Part shown: in pieces, positions 37,012 to 46,558 of the stretch
How the letters are laid out: every line of letters begins with the position of its first letter
Position numbering within the stretch: the first letter of the stretch is position 1
Source of the DNA: Lujinxingia vulgaris
GTDB taxonomy: Bacteria; Myxococcota_A; Bradymonadia; Bradymonadales; Bradymonadaceae
DNA: 64,000 nucleotides
Assembly (NCBI RefSeq): GCF_007997015.1
Contig: NZ_VOSM01000007.1
Location: 1-64,000 of the forward strand
Reading direction: 5' to 3'
Made by a program: the position numbers and the translations under genes
The notes under the pieces: model-generated
Seen by the model: the letters and a program-made list of their open reading frames with translations, nothing else
What the model was told of the DNA's origin: nothing
The model's database searches: none

Positions 37012-37350
37012 GATCTCCCCCCAGAGGTGATGTGCAGAAGCTGGCTGGTGACCCGACTCGATGCGCGGCGCGCGACGAGGGGGTGGCCACAAAATTTCAA
37101 TCCTTGCCAGAGTAAATCTAAACGCTCCCGCTTCGGCGGGAAGTCCTCGACTGCGCGTTTAGAATTTCGGCACGACGCGGTTGACCGGTCTGAACTTGTG
37201 AGCAGGATTGCCCGGGTTCAGCCTAAGTTGGCAAGCCGGGCCGGGGCCTTGTCGTTGACACGCCTCGGGCGGCGCGGCACAACGTGGGGGCGCAATCTGG
37301 CGACCCGCAGGCGACTGAAAATATCTGGAGTTTTGGATAACGAGGGGATG
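37012..37350. other. divergent spacer between haloperoxidase-like gene and transketolase
   Basis: This 339-bp gap holds a UUCG-loop hairpin at 37126-37141 (TCCCGC/GCGGGA). It also has a TTGACA at 37255-37260 without a clear -10 after 17 bp (CACAAC). No gene is supported; the open plus-strand frame from 37000 has no homology before the transketolase start. Confidence 0.4.
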
Positions 37351-39345
37351 ATGACCGACTCGATCACCACACTGAGCATTAATACGATCCGCACGCTTTC
37401 GATGGACGCGGTGCAGGCCGCCAACAGCGGCCACCCGGGCGCGCCGATGGGGCTTGCGCCGGTGGCGTACGCCATCTGGCAAAAACACTTGCGTCACGAT
37501 CCGGCCGACCCGACCTGGTTTAACCGCGATCGTTTTGTGCTCTCCAACGGTCACGCCTCCATGCTGCTCTACAGCCTGCTGCACCTGACGGGCTATGAGG
37601 CGATGACGCTCGAGCAGATCAAGAACTTCCGCCAGTGGGGAAGCCTCACCCCGGGTCACCCCGAGGCCGAGCTGACCCCGGGCGTGGAGACGACCACCGG
37701 GCCCCTGGGCCAGGGTTTTGCCACGGCGGTGGGCATGGCGATGGCCGAGGCGCACCTGCGCGAGCGATTCGCAGGCGTGGTCGACCACTACACCTTCGGC
37801 ATCTGCTCCGACGGCGACCTGATGGAAGGCGTCTCGCATGAGGCCGCGTCGCTGGCCGGGCACCTGGGCCTGGGCAAGTTGATCTTCCTCTATGATGACA
37901 ACGAGATCACCATCGACGGGCGCACCGATATCGCGTTCACCGAAGACACCACCGGGCGTTTTGAAGCCTACGGCTGGCAGGTCTTGAACGTGGATGATGG
38001 CAACGACGTCGACGCCATCGATCGCGCCATCGAGAAGGCCAAAGCTGAGACGCGGCGCCCCACGCTGATTCGCGTCAAAACGATCATCGGTTTTGGCTCG
38101 CCAAATAAAGCCGACACCTCCTCGGTGCACGGCTCCCCGCTGGGCGACGATGAGATCAAGCTGACCAAAGAGGCGCTGGGCTGGCCTTACCCCGATCCTT
38201 TTGTGGTGCCCTCGGAGGTTCGCGAGCATATGGCCGGCGAGGCTGCCGCGCGTGCGCGGGAGGCCCGCCAGGCCTGGGAGGAACGCCTCAATGCCCTCAA
38301 GGCTGAATCCCCCGAGAAGTTCGATGAACTCACGCGTCGCATCAGCGGAGAGCTCCCGCAGGGCTGGGCCGACGCGCTGCCGCGCTTTGAGGCTTCCGAG
38401 AAGGGCATGGCCACCCGTGCTTCCAGCGGCAAGGTGATCGAGAAGATCTTTGAGGTGTTGCCCGAGCTCGTCGGTGGCTCGGCGGATCTGGCCGGCTCCA
38501 ACAAGACGCTCTTCCCGAAGTTCGGGGAGATGTCGCGCGAGAGCCACGCCGGTCAGAACGTGCACTTTGGCATCCGCGAGCACGCCATGGCTGCGGCCGT
38601 CAACGGGATGTGCCTGCATGGCGGCGTGCGCGGCTTTGGCGCGACCTTCCTGGTCTTTGCCGACTACATGCGCCCGGCGCTTCGACTGGCGGCGTTGATG
38701 CATATGCCGCAGATCATGGTGTTTACCCATGACTCCATTGGACTTGGCGAAGACGGCCCCACCCACCAGCCCATCGAACATCTGATGTCGCTGCGTGCGA
38801 TGCCTAACTACCACGTGCTGCGCCCGGCCGATGCGGAAGAGGTGCGCCAGTGCTGGGAGCTGGCGCTGGAGCATAAAACCGGGCCCTCAGGGCTGGTGCT
38901 CACGCGGCAGAACGTGCCCACCTTCGACCGCGACGCGCTCCACAGCGTGGGCGATGCGACGAAGGGCGCCTACACCCTTGCGGACAGCAACCCCGGCGAG
39001 TTGCCGGAGGCGTTGATTTTGTCGACGGGGAGTGAGGTTGCGATCGCGGTGGAGGCTTTTGAGACCCTCAAAGCGCAGGGCAAGGCGGTGCGTGTGGTGT
39101 CGATGCCCTGCTGGGAGGTCTTTGAGCAGCAGAGCGATGACTATAAGGCGTCGGTGCTGCCCGCCGAGGTCACCCGTCGTGTGGCCATTGAGGCCGGCGT
39201 TACGCTGGGATGGGGCCGTTATACGGGGACTCAGGGCAAGGTGCTGGGGCTTGATCATTTCGGTGCCTCGGCCCCCTATGAAGAGCTCTATGAGAAGTTC
39301 GGGTTGACCGCGGCGCGGGTGGTGGAGGCGGTCAACAGCTTCTGA
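37351..39345 (+). CDS. tkt: Transketolase
   Basis: Thiamine-diphosphate-dependent transketolase of the pentose phosphate pathway, 664 aa. N-terminal [13 protein letters not shown], the TPP motif GDGDLMEG (here [15 protein letters not shown]), and the pyrimidine-domain [13 protein letters not shown] and [16 protein letters not shown] are all present. ATGs at 37348 and 37351 are adjacent; the GAGGGG before them is better spaced for 37351. The gene stands alone. Confidence 0.95.
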   Translation: MTDSITTLSINTIRTLSMDAVQAANSGHPGAPMGLAPVAYAIWQKHLRHDPADPTWFNRDRFVLSNGHASMLLYSLLHLTGYEAMTLEQIKNFRQWGSLTPGHPEAELTPGVETTTGPLGQGFATAVGMAMAEAHLRERFAGVVDHYTFGICSDGDLMEGVSHEAASLAGHLGLGKLIFLYDDNEITIDGRTDIAFTEDTTGRFEAYGWQVLNVDDGNDVDAIDRAIEKAKAETRRPTLIRVKTIIGFGSPNKADTSSVHGSPLGDDEIKLTKEALGWPYPDPFVVPSEVREHMAGEAAARAREARQAWEERLNALKAESPEKFDELTRRISGELPQGWADALPRFEASEKGMATRASSGKVIEKIFEVLPELVGGSADLAGSNKTLFPKFGEMSRESHAGQNVHFGIREHAMAAAVNGMCLHGGVRGFGATFLVFADYMRPALRLAALMHMPQIMVFTHDSIGLGEDGPTHQPIEHLMSLRAMPNYHVLRPADAEEVRQCWELALEHKTGPSGLVLTRQNVPTFDRDALHSVGDATKGAYTLADSNPGELPEALILSTGSEVAIAVEAFETLKAQGKAVRVVSMPCWEVFEQQSDDYKASVLPAEVTRRVAIEAGVTLGWGRYTGTQGKVLGLDHFGASAPYEELYEKFGLTAARVVEAVNSF

Positions 39346-39377
39346 AGTTCGCGCAGGTGCTCTTCCAAAACAAACCC

Positions 39378-39403
39378 TGCCGGGTGCCTGCGGGCACCCG
39401 GCA
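39378..39403 (+). other. GC-rich hairpin after transketolase gene
   Basis: An 11-bp perfect stem (TGCCGGGTGCC/GGCACCCGGCA) with a 4-nt loop lies 33 bp after the tkt stop. There is no T run on the plus strand. It may stabilise the mRNA end or act as an attenuator. Confidence 0.5.
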
Positions 39404-39432
39404 TCGCCCCCCCGCAAGACCTTAAGGAGGAA

Positions 39433-40560
39433 GTGATGCCAGCCAACTTCACGCGACGACTCGACCTCTTCAAAGATGCGGGGTTTGCCGACCCGAAGGC
39501 GGCCGTCGATCTACTTACCAGCGACGCCGAGGCGTTGGGCATCGGCGGGGTGCAGCCCGGAACACCGCTGGAAGACGCCCTGCGCGGCGCGGATCAGCAG
39601 GCCGCCGAGCTGCTCGATGAGCCGGTTGGCAGGCTGCTCGACAACGTCGTGGAGTGGCTCTTTGAGCGCGGCGGAGACCTGGCCACGCTCTTCTGGCTGG
39701 CGCGAAAGTTAAGCAGTGATGAGTCTACCCTGCATCTAGGGGCGCTGGCCTTTGGCGTGGCCAGCAGGCTGTGGCAGGCCGGAAAAGAGGCCGAAGCCGC
39801 CGCGATGGTGCGATTTCTGGTCGATCTGGACTTCGACTACGGCAAGCTCTACCGGGAGTCGGGCATTGCCTACGGCTTTTTTCAGTCGCGCGAGCCCAAC
39901 CCCTTCGTCTGGAAACTTCTGGACTTTGTGGAGGAGCGCGCGCGTAACCGCGGTGAGCAGGACACCATCAAGGTTGCCGAGCTGGGCTGCGGCATTGGCA
40001 ACGACGCGCTGGGCATCGTCTCCAGCCCGCGGGTGAGCTCGTACCTGGGCATCGACATCAGCCCGGTGGCGCTGGAGGAGCACGGCAAGCGGGTGGCGCC
40101 GATGCTTGAGGAGCGTCCGGAGCTTGAACATAATTTGCTGGCCGGTGACTTCGTCTCAACGCTGGAGCGCAAAGATCCGCGGGTAGAGGGCGTCAACCTG
40201 ATCTACTCGTACTCCAGCCTGCATTATTTTAGCTCCGGGGAGCTCTCGCGGATCTTCGCGTTGGCGGCCGAGATATTGCCGGCGCAGAGCGGGCTTTTTT
40301 GCTTCGCGATTAAGGGGAAAGACAGCATCTGGGACGGGCAGGGCGTGCCGCTTTACCGCCCCGATGTCTGGGTGAACCTCGACGGGCAGACGCGCTGGTT
40401 TCCCTCGCGTCAGGCGCTGGCGAAGATGCTCGACGAGCACGGCTTCGAGATCCTGATGCATGAGTGGCATGAGCACTGGGGCTACAGCGAGTTCGCGCGC
40501 CGTGACCGCTTCCACTACGTGGTTGCCACGCCGCGGCGTAAGCAGGGGGCGAGCACGTGA
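39433..40560 (+). CDS. SAM-dependent class I methyltransferase
   Basis: This 375-aa protein starts after an excellent AAGGAGG. The N-terminal half (about 1-165) is helical and unrecognised. The C-terminal half has the Rossmann methyltransferase fold: motif I VAELGCGIGNDALG at about 180, then YLGIDISPVALEEH, and IYSYSSLHYFSSGELSRIF. The substrate is unknown. Its stop overlaps the start of the next gene (GTGA), so the three genes to 42016 form one operon. Confidence 0.85.
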   Translation: MMPANFTRRLDLFKDAGFADPKAAVDLLTSDAEALGIGGVQPGTPLEDALRGADQQAAELLDEPVGRLLDNVVEWLFERGGDLATLFWLARKLSSDESTLHLGALAFGVASRLWQAGKEAEAAAMVRFLVDLDFDYGKLYRESGIAYGFFQSREPNPFVWKLLDFVEERARNRGEQDTIKVAELGCGIGNDALGIVSSPRVSSYLGIDISPVALEEHGKRVAPMLEERPELEHNLLAGDFVSTLERKDPRVEGVNLIYSYSSLHYFSSGELSRIFALAAEILPAQSGLFCFAIKGKDSIWDGQGVPLYRPDVWVNLDGQTRWFPSRQALAKMLDEHGFEILMHEWHEHWGYSEFARRDRFHYVVATPRRKQGAST

Positions 40561-41603
40561 ACATCGGGTCGCAGGTCTTCGGCGTTGTGGCGGGGGTGTT
40601 GGCGATGGTGCTCGTGATGACGGCCGCACTGCAGCCGGCCCACGCCCAGCCCTGGACGCTGGAGGGGGTCACCCGGAGCGCGCAGGCCGCGGAGGGCCTG
40701 GATGTGCTCTCGGAGCGCGGGGCAACGCTGGGGCGCGTGTTGGTCGCCGAGCGGGTGGTTACCGGGCGCTATCTGCTCGAGGTCGAAGTTCGCCACGAGG
40801 AGCGTCGGCTGCGTCTGCCGATGATCGTGGCGCGCCCGACCCCCGAGCAGGCGCTGGAGGTGGTGTGGGCACCGGCGCCGGAGTACGTCAACGCACTCTT
40901 GACCCTGGCGAGTGGTGACGGGTTACCCCCGGAGGTGGCGCCGCAGACGTGGGTGGAGGAGCGGCGCCTGCCGGCGTTGCCGATCATCGCGACGCGGGCG
41001 CGCATCATCACGCCCTACGGGGAAGCGGCCTGGCAGACCCCGGAACTCTCGCGCCATATCATGCGCTGGCTCAATGATGCGCTCACGGAGGCCGGTGGGC
41101 CGGCCGGTATCGATCTTCTGCTCGATCGACGTATGGAGTGGGCAAAGGTTGGTGAGCTGATGATGAACGCCGCGGCAGTAGGGCTCTTTCGGGTGCACCT
41201 GATCACGCGTGATGAGGCGCAGCTCGGGGCGATCTCCACCAACCTGCCGATCTTCCCGGAAGGCGGACTCCCCGACGCGATGGTGCTCGGTGTGCTCGGC
41301 GTTTACCCGCACAACGAGGATGGCATCGGCGTGGGGGTGCGCCTCGATGAGCAGACGATCGAGGCCACCGGCATCGAAGGCTGCCGGGAGGGGCTGACCT
41401 TCTGCGCGCGGGATGGCGAGGAGTTTGACGAGGCGCTCGGTACGGTCATTGCCGACGCTGGCGTCGACGCCGCGCGCATCACCCACTGGCTGCTCGCGGG
41501 AAGTTCTGAGTTCAACGTCGGGCAGGGCGTGCGGGCTCTGGTGTGGACCTACCAGACGCTTAACATCTCCCCTCAATCGACCTTCATCGGGTACATCGAA
41601 TGA
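40557..41603 (+). CDS. Exported protein of unknown function
   Basis: This 348-aa protein begins with GTG and a clear signal peptide (cleavage near AHAQ-PWT). The mature part is mixed alpha/beta, with no Cys cluster and no motif I recognise. It is translationally coupled on both sides (GTGA and ATGA overlaps) with a methyltransferase and a small lipoprotein, so the three probably function together. Confidence 0.75.
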   Translation: MNIGSQVFGVVAGVLAMVLVMTAALQPAHAQPWTLEGVTRSAQAAEGLDVLSERGATLGRVLVAERVVTGRYLLEVEVRHEERRLRLPMIVARPTPEQALEVVWAPAPEYVNALLTLASGDGLPPEVAPQTWVEERRLPALPIIATRARIITPYGEAAWQTPELSRHIMRWLNDALTEAGGPAGIDLLLDRRMEWAKVGELMMNAAAVGLFRVHLITRDEAQLGAISTNLPIFPEGGLPDAMVLGVLGVYPHNEDGIGVGVRLDEQTIEATGIEGCREGLTFCARDGEEFDEALGTVIADAGVDAARITHWLLAGSSEFNVGQGVRALVWTYQTLNISPQSTFIGYIE

Positions 41604-42016
41604 GCTCTGTTCTGACCCCTTCTCCGCTGCGCGTCGAGCGACATCGGCTCGCCGCGTTCCTGACGGCGATCGCGATGGTGCCGGCGCTGGCGGCGTGCGC
41701 GAGCACGCCCACGACCGAGTCGGGAGAGTCGACCGCGGTCGTGGTCGAAGATTCCGGCGCGCACACTCCCGACGACCCGCTCTACGCGGCGCAGCGCTGG
41801 CTTGAGGCCCGGCAGGAGGCCGGTGAGGTTCCGGGGCATCATGAAGTGGTGCGCGTGTTTGCTCTCGATGACGACCGCGTTGAGGTCATCATCAGTCCCT
41901 TCAATGAGCCCCCCGCAACCGACGCCACACGGCTCGTCCTCGCCAGAGATCAAGAGGGCTGGGAGGTGGTTGAAGAGGGCACGCTGCGCGCGCGTCGGGA
42001 TTGGCCTCGCTACTGA
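41600..42016 (+). CDS. Small lipoprotein of unknown function
   Basis: This 138-aa protein has a lipobox ALAAC after a hydrophobic stretch. About 35 residues of Ser/Thr/Glu linker follow, then a small alpha/beta domain (YAAQRWLEARQEAGEVPG, VRVFALDDDRVEVIISPF). It overlaps the previous gene by ATGA. Confidence 0.75.
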   Translation: MSSVLTPSPLRVERHRLAAFLTAIAMVPALAACASTPTTESGESTAVVVEDSGAHTPDDPLYAAQRWLEARQEAGEVPGHHEVVRVFALDDDRVEVIISPFNEPPATDATRLVLARDQEGWEVVEEGTLRARRDWPRY

Positions 42017-42102
42017 TGATGTTGAAGGTGTGTTCGGCCGCACCTCGCCAGGACCAGCGGGAAGACCAGTCGCCGAGTTTGTGAAGACGTTGAGGAGATT
42101 CA

Positions 42103-43344
42103 ATGAGCTTGAAGTCGTCCGCAGAACATCAAAACATGCGCCGATTGGCGATTGTGGGGGCCGGCCCGATCGGCGTGGAGTTCGCGCTGCGCGCGCTCGA
42201 AGAGGGGTTTGCCGTCACGCTCTATGAGGCGAAGACGCCTGGAGCGCATGTGCGCACCTGGGCCCATGTGACCTTCTTCTCGCCATGGTCGCTCAACCGC
42301 AGCGCGCGTGGCGAAGCCACGCTTCAGGCCGCCGACGTCGAACTCGCACCCGATGATGATTTCCCCACGGGGGAACAGTACATCAACGCGTACCTTGAGC
42401 CCCTGGTCGACGCGTTGAAACGTGCCCCCAACTTTCAACTTCTCGAACACACACGCGTGTTGGGTGTCTCGCGGATGCGCGCGCTCAAAGGCGATCTTCT
42501 GGCCAACCCGCAACGCGCGCGGCGCCCCTTTTTGCTGCGCGTAGCCGGGCCCGACGGTGAGCGTTTTGACGAGGCCGACGTGCTCATCGACGCATCGGGC
42601 GTGCTGGATAACCCCAACCACCTCGGGCCCGGGGGGCTTGCGGCCATTGGCGAAGAGGCGCTCAATGGCGAGGTGATCCGCGCCATCCCCGATGTTGAAG
42701 CGCAGCACGACGCGCTGGCCGGAAAACGCGTGCTGGTGGTCGGCCACGGCCATTCGGCGGCCACCACATTGGGCGCGCTCACCGAGCTCCGAGAGCACGC
42801 CCCGCAGACGCATATCACCTGGGCCTACCGGGCCGAGGGCGAACCTTTTGCGGAGATCGAGGGCGACACGCTCCCCCAACGCCTTCGGCTGAGCCGCCTG
42901 GGTAACGCCATCGCCCGCGGCGAAGTCAGTGGCGTCGATCCCGTCAGCGGCGTCTTCGTCGAGCGCATCACGCGCGCCGACGACGGCCTTCACGTCGAGC
43001 TCGCCGACGCGCAGGGCCAGAAGCACGAAATCGAGGTCGATCGCATCATCGCCAACGTCGGCTACCACCCCGACACCTCCCTCACCCGCGAGCTTCAGGT
43101 TCACCTCTGTTACGCCAGCGACGGCCCCATGAAACTCGCTGCATCCCTGCTCGCCAGCGCCGGCAACGCCGATTGCCTGGCGCAGAGCTCGGCCGGGCCC
43201 GAGGTGCTCAAAAACCCCGAGCCGGACTTCTTCGTGCTGGGCAACAAAAGCTACGGGCGCAATCCCAACTTCTTGCTCAAGATCGGCCTGGAGCAGATCG
43301 ACGACGTGATGACGCTGCTGACGCAAAAGGAAGGCGATGTTTAA
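42103..43344 (+). CDS. FAD/NAD(P)-binding flavoprotein
   Basis: This 413-aa protein has an N-terminal dinucleotide-binding GAGPIGVEFALRALEEGF and a second Rossmann GxGxxA/S (VVGHGHSAATTLGAL) at about residue 205, an arrangement like flavin monooxygenases and pyridine-nucleotide oxidoreductases. The end shows FFVLGNKSYGRNPNFLLKIG. The substrate is unknown. It overlaps the following acyltransferase gene by 8 nt. Confidence 0.82.
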   Translation: MSLKSSAEHQNMRRLAIVGAGPIGVEFALRALEEGFAVTLYEAKTPGAHVRTWAHVTFFSPWSLNRSARGEATLQAADVELAPDDDFPTGEQYINAYLEPLVDALKRAPNFQLLEHTRVLGVSRMRALKGDLLANPQRARRPFLLRVAGPDGERFDEADVLIDASGVLDNPNHLGPGGLAAIGEEALNGEVIRAIPDVEAQHDALAGKRVLVVGHGHSAATTLGALTELREHAPQTHITWAYRAEGEPFAEIEGDTLPQRLRLSRLGNAIARGEVSGVDPVSGVFVERITRADDGLHVELADAQGQKHEIEVDRIIANVGYHPDTSLTRELQVHLCYASDGPMKLAASLLASAGNADCLAQSSAGPEVLKNPEPDFFVLGNKSYGRNPNFLLKIGLEQIDDVMTLLTQKEGDV

Positions 43345-43918
43345 GGCATTCTGCCGCTGGCTCTTCAAACTTCGGGGCTGGCGTTTTGTTGGCGAGGACC
43401 TCACCACGCATCGCCGCTGCGTGGTCGTGGCTGCGCCGCACACCTCCAACTGGGATCTGATCTTCACCATCGCCAGCTTTGACCTGATGGGACTTCCGGT
43501 GCGCTTTACGATCAAGCGCGAGTGGATGCGTTTTCCCTTTAATCTGGTGCTCGGCCCGGTCGGGGGTCTGGCTATCGACCGTCGTCCGCGCGCCGAGACC
43601 GGTGAGCGCCCCAGCATGGTCGAAGCGATGGCCGCGCTCTTTGATGAGCACCCCGGCGAACTTGCGATCGCGGTCACGCCCGAGGGCACGCGCTCCCGGC
43701 GTGAGCGGTGGCGAAGCGGGTTTTACCACGTCGCGCGCCAGGCCAACGTCCCCATTTTGTTGGGTTACCTGGACTACGGCAAAAAAGAGGCGGGCATCGG
43801 AAAGGTCATCATCCCGGGCGACGACTTCGAGGCCGATATGCGCGAGATCATGGACTTCTACAGCCAGATTGAGGCGCACAGCCCCGAGAAGTTCGCGCTC
43901 GACGCGCGCTTCTCCTGA
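43337..43918 (+). CDS. 1-acylglycerol-3-phosphate acyltransferase-like protein
   Basis: This 193-aa PlsC-fold acyltransferase has the HX4D catalytic box in APHTSNWDLIF (about residue 38) and VTPEGTRSRRERWRSGF as block III. It is short for PlsC and lacks membrane segments, so an acyl-acceptor other than lysophosphatidate is possible. It overlaps the flavoprotein gene upstream. Confidence 0.85.
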   Translation: MFKAFCRWLFKLRGWRFVGEDLTTHRRCVVVAAPHTSNWDLIFTIASFDLMGLPVRFTIKREWMRFPFNLVLGPVGGLAIDRRPRAETGERPSMVEAMAALFDEHPGELAIAVTPEGTRSRRERWRSGFYHVARQANVPILLGYLDYGKKEAGIGKVIIPGDDFEADMREIMDFYSQIEAHSPEKFALDARFS

Positions 43919-44097
43919 CCGGCCCTCCCGGGCCGGGCGCGGGCCGGGGGCGACCTTGACAAGCCTGCTGCCCAGCGGCTTCTATGAGGCCGCCTTCAAG
44001 GCCCCTCGCTACAGATTTGATTGTGTTCGTCGCCACGTTGAAGACCTCGCCGCCGCCCTGCGGGCCGGCCGCAGGCCACACACCACCGGAGGACCCG

Positions 44098-44610
44098 ATG
44101 AGCAAGCTGATGCCGCCGATCAACTTTCAGAAGTGGATCGAAGAGAACCGCGACGCCCTCAAACCCCCGGTCGGCAACAAGAAGATCTGGGAGGACACCG
44201 ACTTTATGGCCTTTGTGGTCGGCGGTCCCAACCAGCGCAAGGACTACCACATCGATCCCAGCGAGGAGTTCTTTTACCAGATCGAGGGCGACCTCACGCT
44301 TAAGCTGGTGGTCGATGGCGAGTTTAAAGACGTGACGGTGCGCGAGGGCGAGATCTTTTTGCTGCCCTCGATGGTCCCGCACTCCCCGCAGCGCGGAGCC
44401 AATACCGTGGGCCTGGTCATCGAGCATAAGCGCCCCGAGGGCGAAAACGACGGGCTGCGCTGGTACTGCGAGAGCTGCGGGGAGGTGCTCCACGAGCAGT
44501 TCTTCTACCTGACCGACATCGTCGGCCAGCTCAAGGCGGCGATCGAGGCGTTCTGGGCCAGCGATGAGCTGCGCACCTGCGACAACTGCGGCGCGAAGAT
44601 GGAGCGTTAA
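44098..44610 (+). CDS. 3-hydroxyanthranilate 3,4-dioxygenase
   Basis: This enzyme opens the ring of 3-hydroxyanthranilate to 2-amino-3-carboxymuconate semialdehyde. It is a 170-aa cupin with iron ligands in [17 protein letters not shown] and MVPHSPQRG. It also has the C-terminal rubredoxin-like cysteine pairs of bacterial forms (CESCGEVL and CDNCGAKM). The start at 44098 ([10 protein letters not shown]) fits the family; the frame is open back to 43984. It is first in a five-gene kynurenine operon. Confidence 0.93.
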   Translation: MSKLMPPINFQKWIEENRDALKPPVGNKKIWEDTDFMAFVVGGPNQRKDYHIDPSEEFFYQIEGDLTLKLVVDGEFKDVTVREGEIFLLPSMVPHSPQRGANTVGLVIEHKRPEGENDGLRWYCESCGEVLHEQFFYLTDIVGQLKAAIEAFWASDELRTCDNCGAKMER

Positions 44611-44672
44611 GCGCGCGAACACCCTCGCACGCAGCCGCACGACCACCGACGATTCTTGAGATCAGGGAAGCG

Positions 44673-45686
44673 ATGAAGATCGACATCCACGCGCATATTC
44701 TACCCCGAGAGTGGCCCGACCTGCGCGAGCGTTACGGCTACGGCGGGTTTATTCGCCTGGAGCACCAGTGTTCGGGATGCGCGCGGATGATGCGCGATGA
44801 GACCTTCTTTCGGGAGGTCGATCCCAACCTCTGGGACCCGGCCACGCGCATCGCCGAGTGCGACGCCCACGGGGTCGACGTGCAGGTGCTCTCGACGGTG
44901 CCGGTGATGTTCAGCTACTGGGCCGAGGCCGCCGACGCTCATGATCTCTCGAAGCTGCTCAATGACCATATCGCCTCGGTGGTCGCCGAACATCCGCAGC
45001 GTTTTGTGGGGCTGGGAACCCTGCCGATGCAGGACGTTGACCGCTCCATTCAGGAGCTCGAGCGTGCGGTTGGCGAGCTTGGGCTTGCGGGCGTGGAGAT
45101 CGGCACGCACGTCAATGGCACTAACCTCGACGACCCCCGCTTCGATCCTCTGTGGGAGGCCGCCCAGGAACTTGATGCGGCGATCTTTGTGCATCCCTGG
45201 GATATGATGGGCATGGACCAGCTCAAGGACTACTGGCTGCCCTGGCTTGTGAGCATGCCGGCGGAGACCTCGCGCGCGATCTGCTCGCTGATGATGGGCG
45301 GGGTGCTGGAGCGCTACCCGAAGTTGCGCTTTGCCTTTGCGCATGGTGGCGGCTCGTTTCCGGCGACCCTGGGTCGCATCGACTGGGGCTTCGAGGTTCG
45401 CCCCGATCTTTGCCAGGTGCGCACGAAGACGCGCCCGAGCGATCTTCTCAACCGCATCTACCTCGACACCCTGGTGCACGACCCGGCGATGATGCGCTTT
45501 CTCATCGCGCAGCTCGGCGTGGAGCGCCTTGCGCTGGGCACCGACTACCCCTTCCCCCTTGGCGAGCAGGAGCCCGGCAAACTCATTGAGTCGCTGGAGC
45601 TGAGCGCCGAAGACCAGGAGCGCATGCTCTCGGGCACCGCCCTGGAGTGGCTGGGCCTGGAACGCGCCCGATTTGAGCGGAGCTAA
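44673..45686 (+). CDS. 2-amino-3-carboxymuconate-6-semialdehyde decarboxylase (ACMSD)
   Basis: This amidohydrolase-superfamily zinc decarboxylase (337 aa) takes the HAAO product to 2-aminomuconate semialdehyde, steering it away from quinolinate and NAD. Metal ligands are HAHILP at the N-terminus, FVHPWD, HGGGSFP and GTDYPF. It lies 62 bp after the HAAO gene and 3 bp before the formamidase gene. Confidence 0.92.
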   Translation: MKIDIHAHILPREWPDLRERYGYGGFIRLEHQCSGCARMMRDETFFREVDPNLWDPATRIAECDAHGVDVQVLSTVPVMFSYWAEAADAHDLSKLLNDHIASVVAEHPQRFVGLGTLPMQDVDRSIQELERAVGELGLAGVEIGTHVNGTNLDDPRFDPLWEAAQELDAAIFVHPWDMMGMDQLKDYWLPWLVSMPAETSRAICSLMMGGVLERYPKLRFAFAHGGGSFPATLGRIDWGFEVRPDLCQVRTKTRPSDLLNRIYLDTLVHDPAMMRFLIAQLGVERLALGTDYPFPLGEQEPGKLIESLELSAEDQERMLSGTALEWLGLERARFERS

Positions 45687-45689
45687 GGG

Positions 45690-46523
45690 ATGCGCCTCTG
45701 GGTTGAACTCGACGGTGCGCGTTACGCCGTGGCTGCGGACCACCCGCTGGAGCTTGCGCAGCCCCTGGACTTCTACGGGGAGCAGCCCCGGGCCTTTGGC
45801 CTGGGCCGGGCGCAGGCGCGGGCGGTGGAGGGCGGCGACTTCGTGGGGGATGTGCGCCGCGGTGGGAGCGTCAACTGCGAGTCCATCGAGCTCATCGCCC
45901 ACGGCCATGGCACCCACACCGAGGGCGTTGGTCATATCAGCGCGGAGCGCGTGCCGGTCGGTGACCTTGCCCCCGACCCGTTGATGCCGGCGGTGCTGCT
46001 GCGCGTGGCGACCCGCACGCTGGGAGCTTCGGGCGATAGCTCCGAGGGGAAGAGTTCTCCCGACGACCGGGTCATCTGCACCTCCGAGCTCCGGTCGGCA
46101 CTTCAGCGCGCCGATGTTTCCCCGGCGTTCTGCCGCGCCATCATCATCGCCACCTCTGGCGAGGGCGCCGCCGCCCCACTCCGAGACTACTCCGGCACAA
46201 ACCCCGCCTACCTCACCGCCGAGGCTGTGACCTGGCTTCTGGCGCAGGGCTGCGAACATCTGCTCATCGATCTTCCCTCCATCGATCGCGAAGACGACGG
46301 CGGCACCACCCCGGTCCACCGCGCCTACTTTGAGCTCAGTGCAGTCGGGGCCGGCCCGACCGATGCCGGCCCCCGCCGCACCATCACCGAGCTCATCGAT
46401 GTGCCCGAGAGCGCCAGCGAAGGCCCCTACTTCCTCTCGCTTCGCTTCGCACGATTCATGCTCGACGCCTCCCCCTCTCGCCCCATCCTCTACCGGGCCG
46501 AACCGATGCCCGAGACGCGCTAA
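45690..46523 (+). CDS. Cyclase-family arylformamidase (kynurenine formamidase)
   Basis: This 277-aa metal-dependent hydrolase of the cyclase (PF04199) family has the metal motif HGHGTHTEGVGHI. In this operon it should hydrolyse N-formylkynurenine to kynurenine (KynB role). It is longer than typical KynB of about 210 aa, with an internal Ser/Asp-rich insertion (about residues 110-130) and a longer N-terminus. Confidence 0.82.
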   Translation: MRLWVELDGARYAVAADHPLELAQPLDFYGEQPRAFGLGRAQARAVEGGDFVGDVRRGGSVNCESIELIAHGHGTHTEGVGHISAERVPVGDLAPDPLMPAVLLRVATRTLGASGDSSEGKSSPDDRVICTSELRSALQRADVSPAFCRAIIIATSGEGAAAPLRDYSGTNPAYLTAEAVTWLLAQGCEHLLIDLPSIDREDDGGTTPVHRAYFELSAVGAGPTDAGPRRTITELIDVPESASEGPYFLSLRFARFMLDASPSRPILYRAEPMPETR

Positions 46524-46558
46524 CGCATGGCACGCCGCTTCCCCCCAGTGAGACTCCT

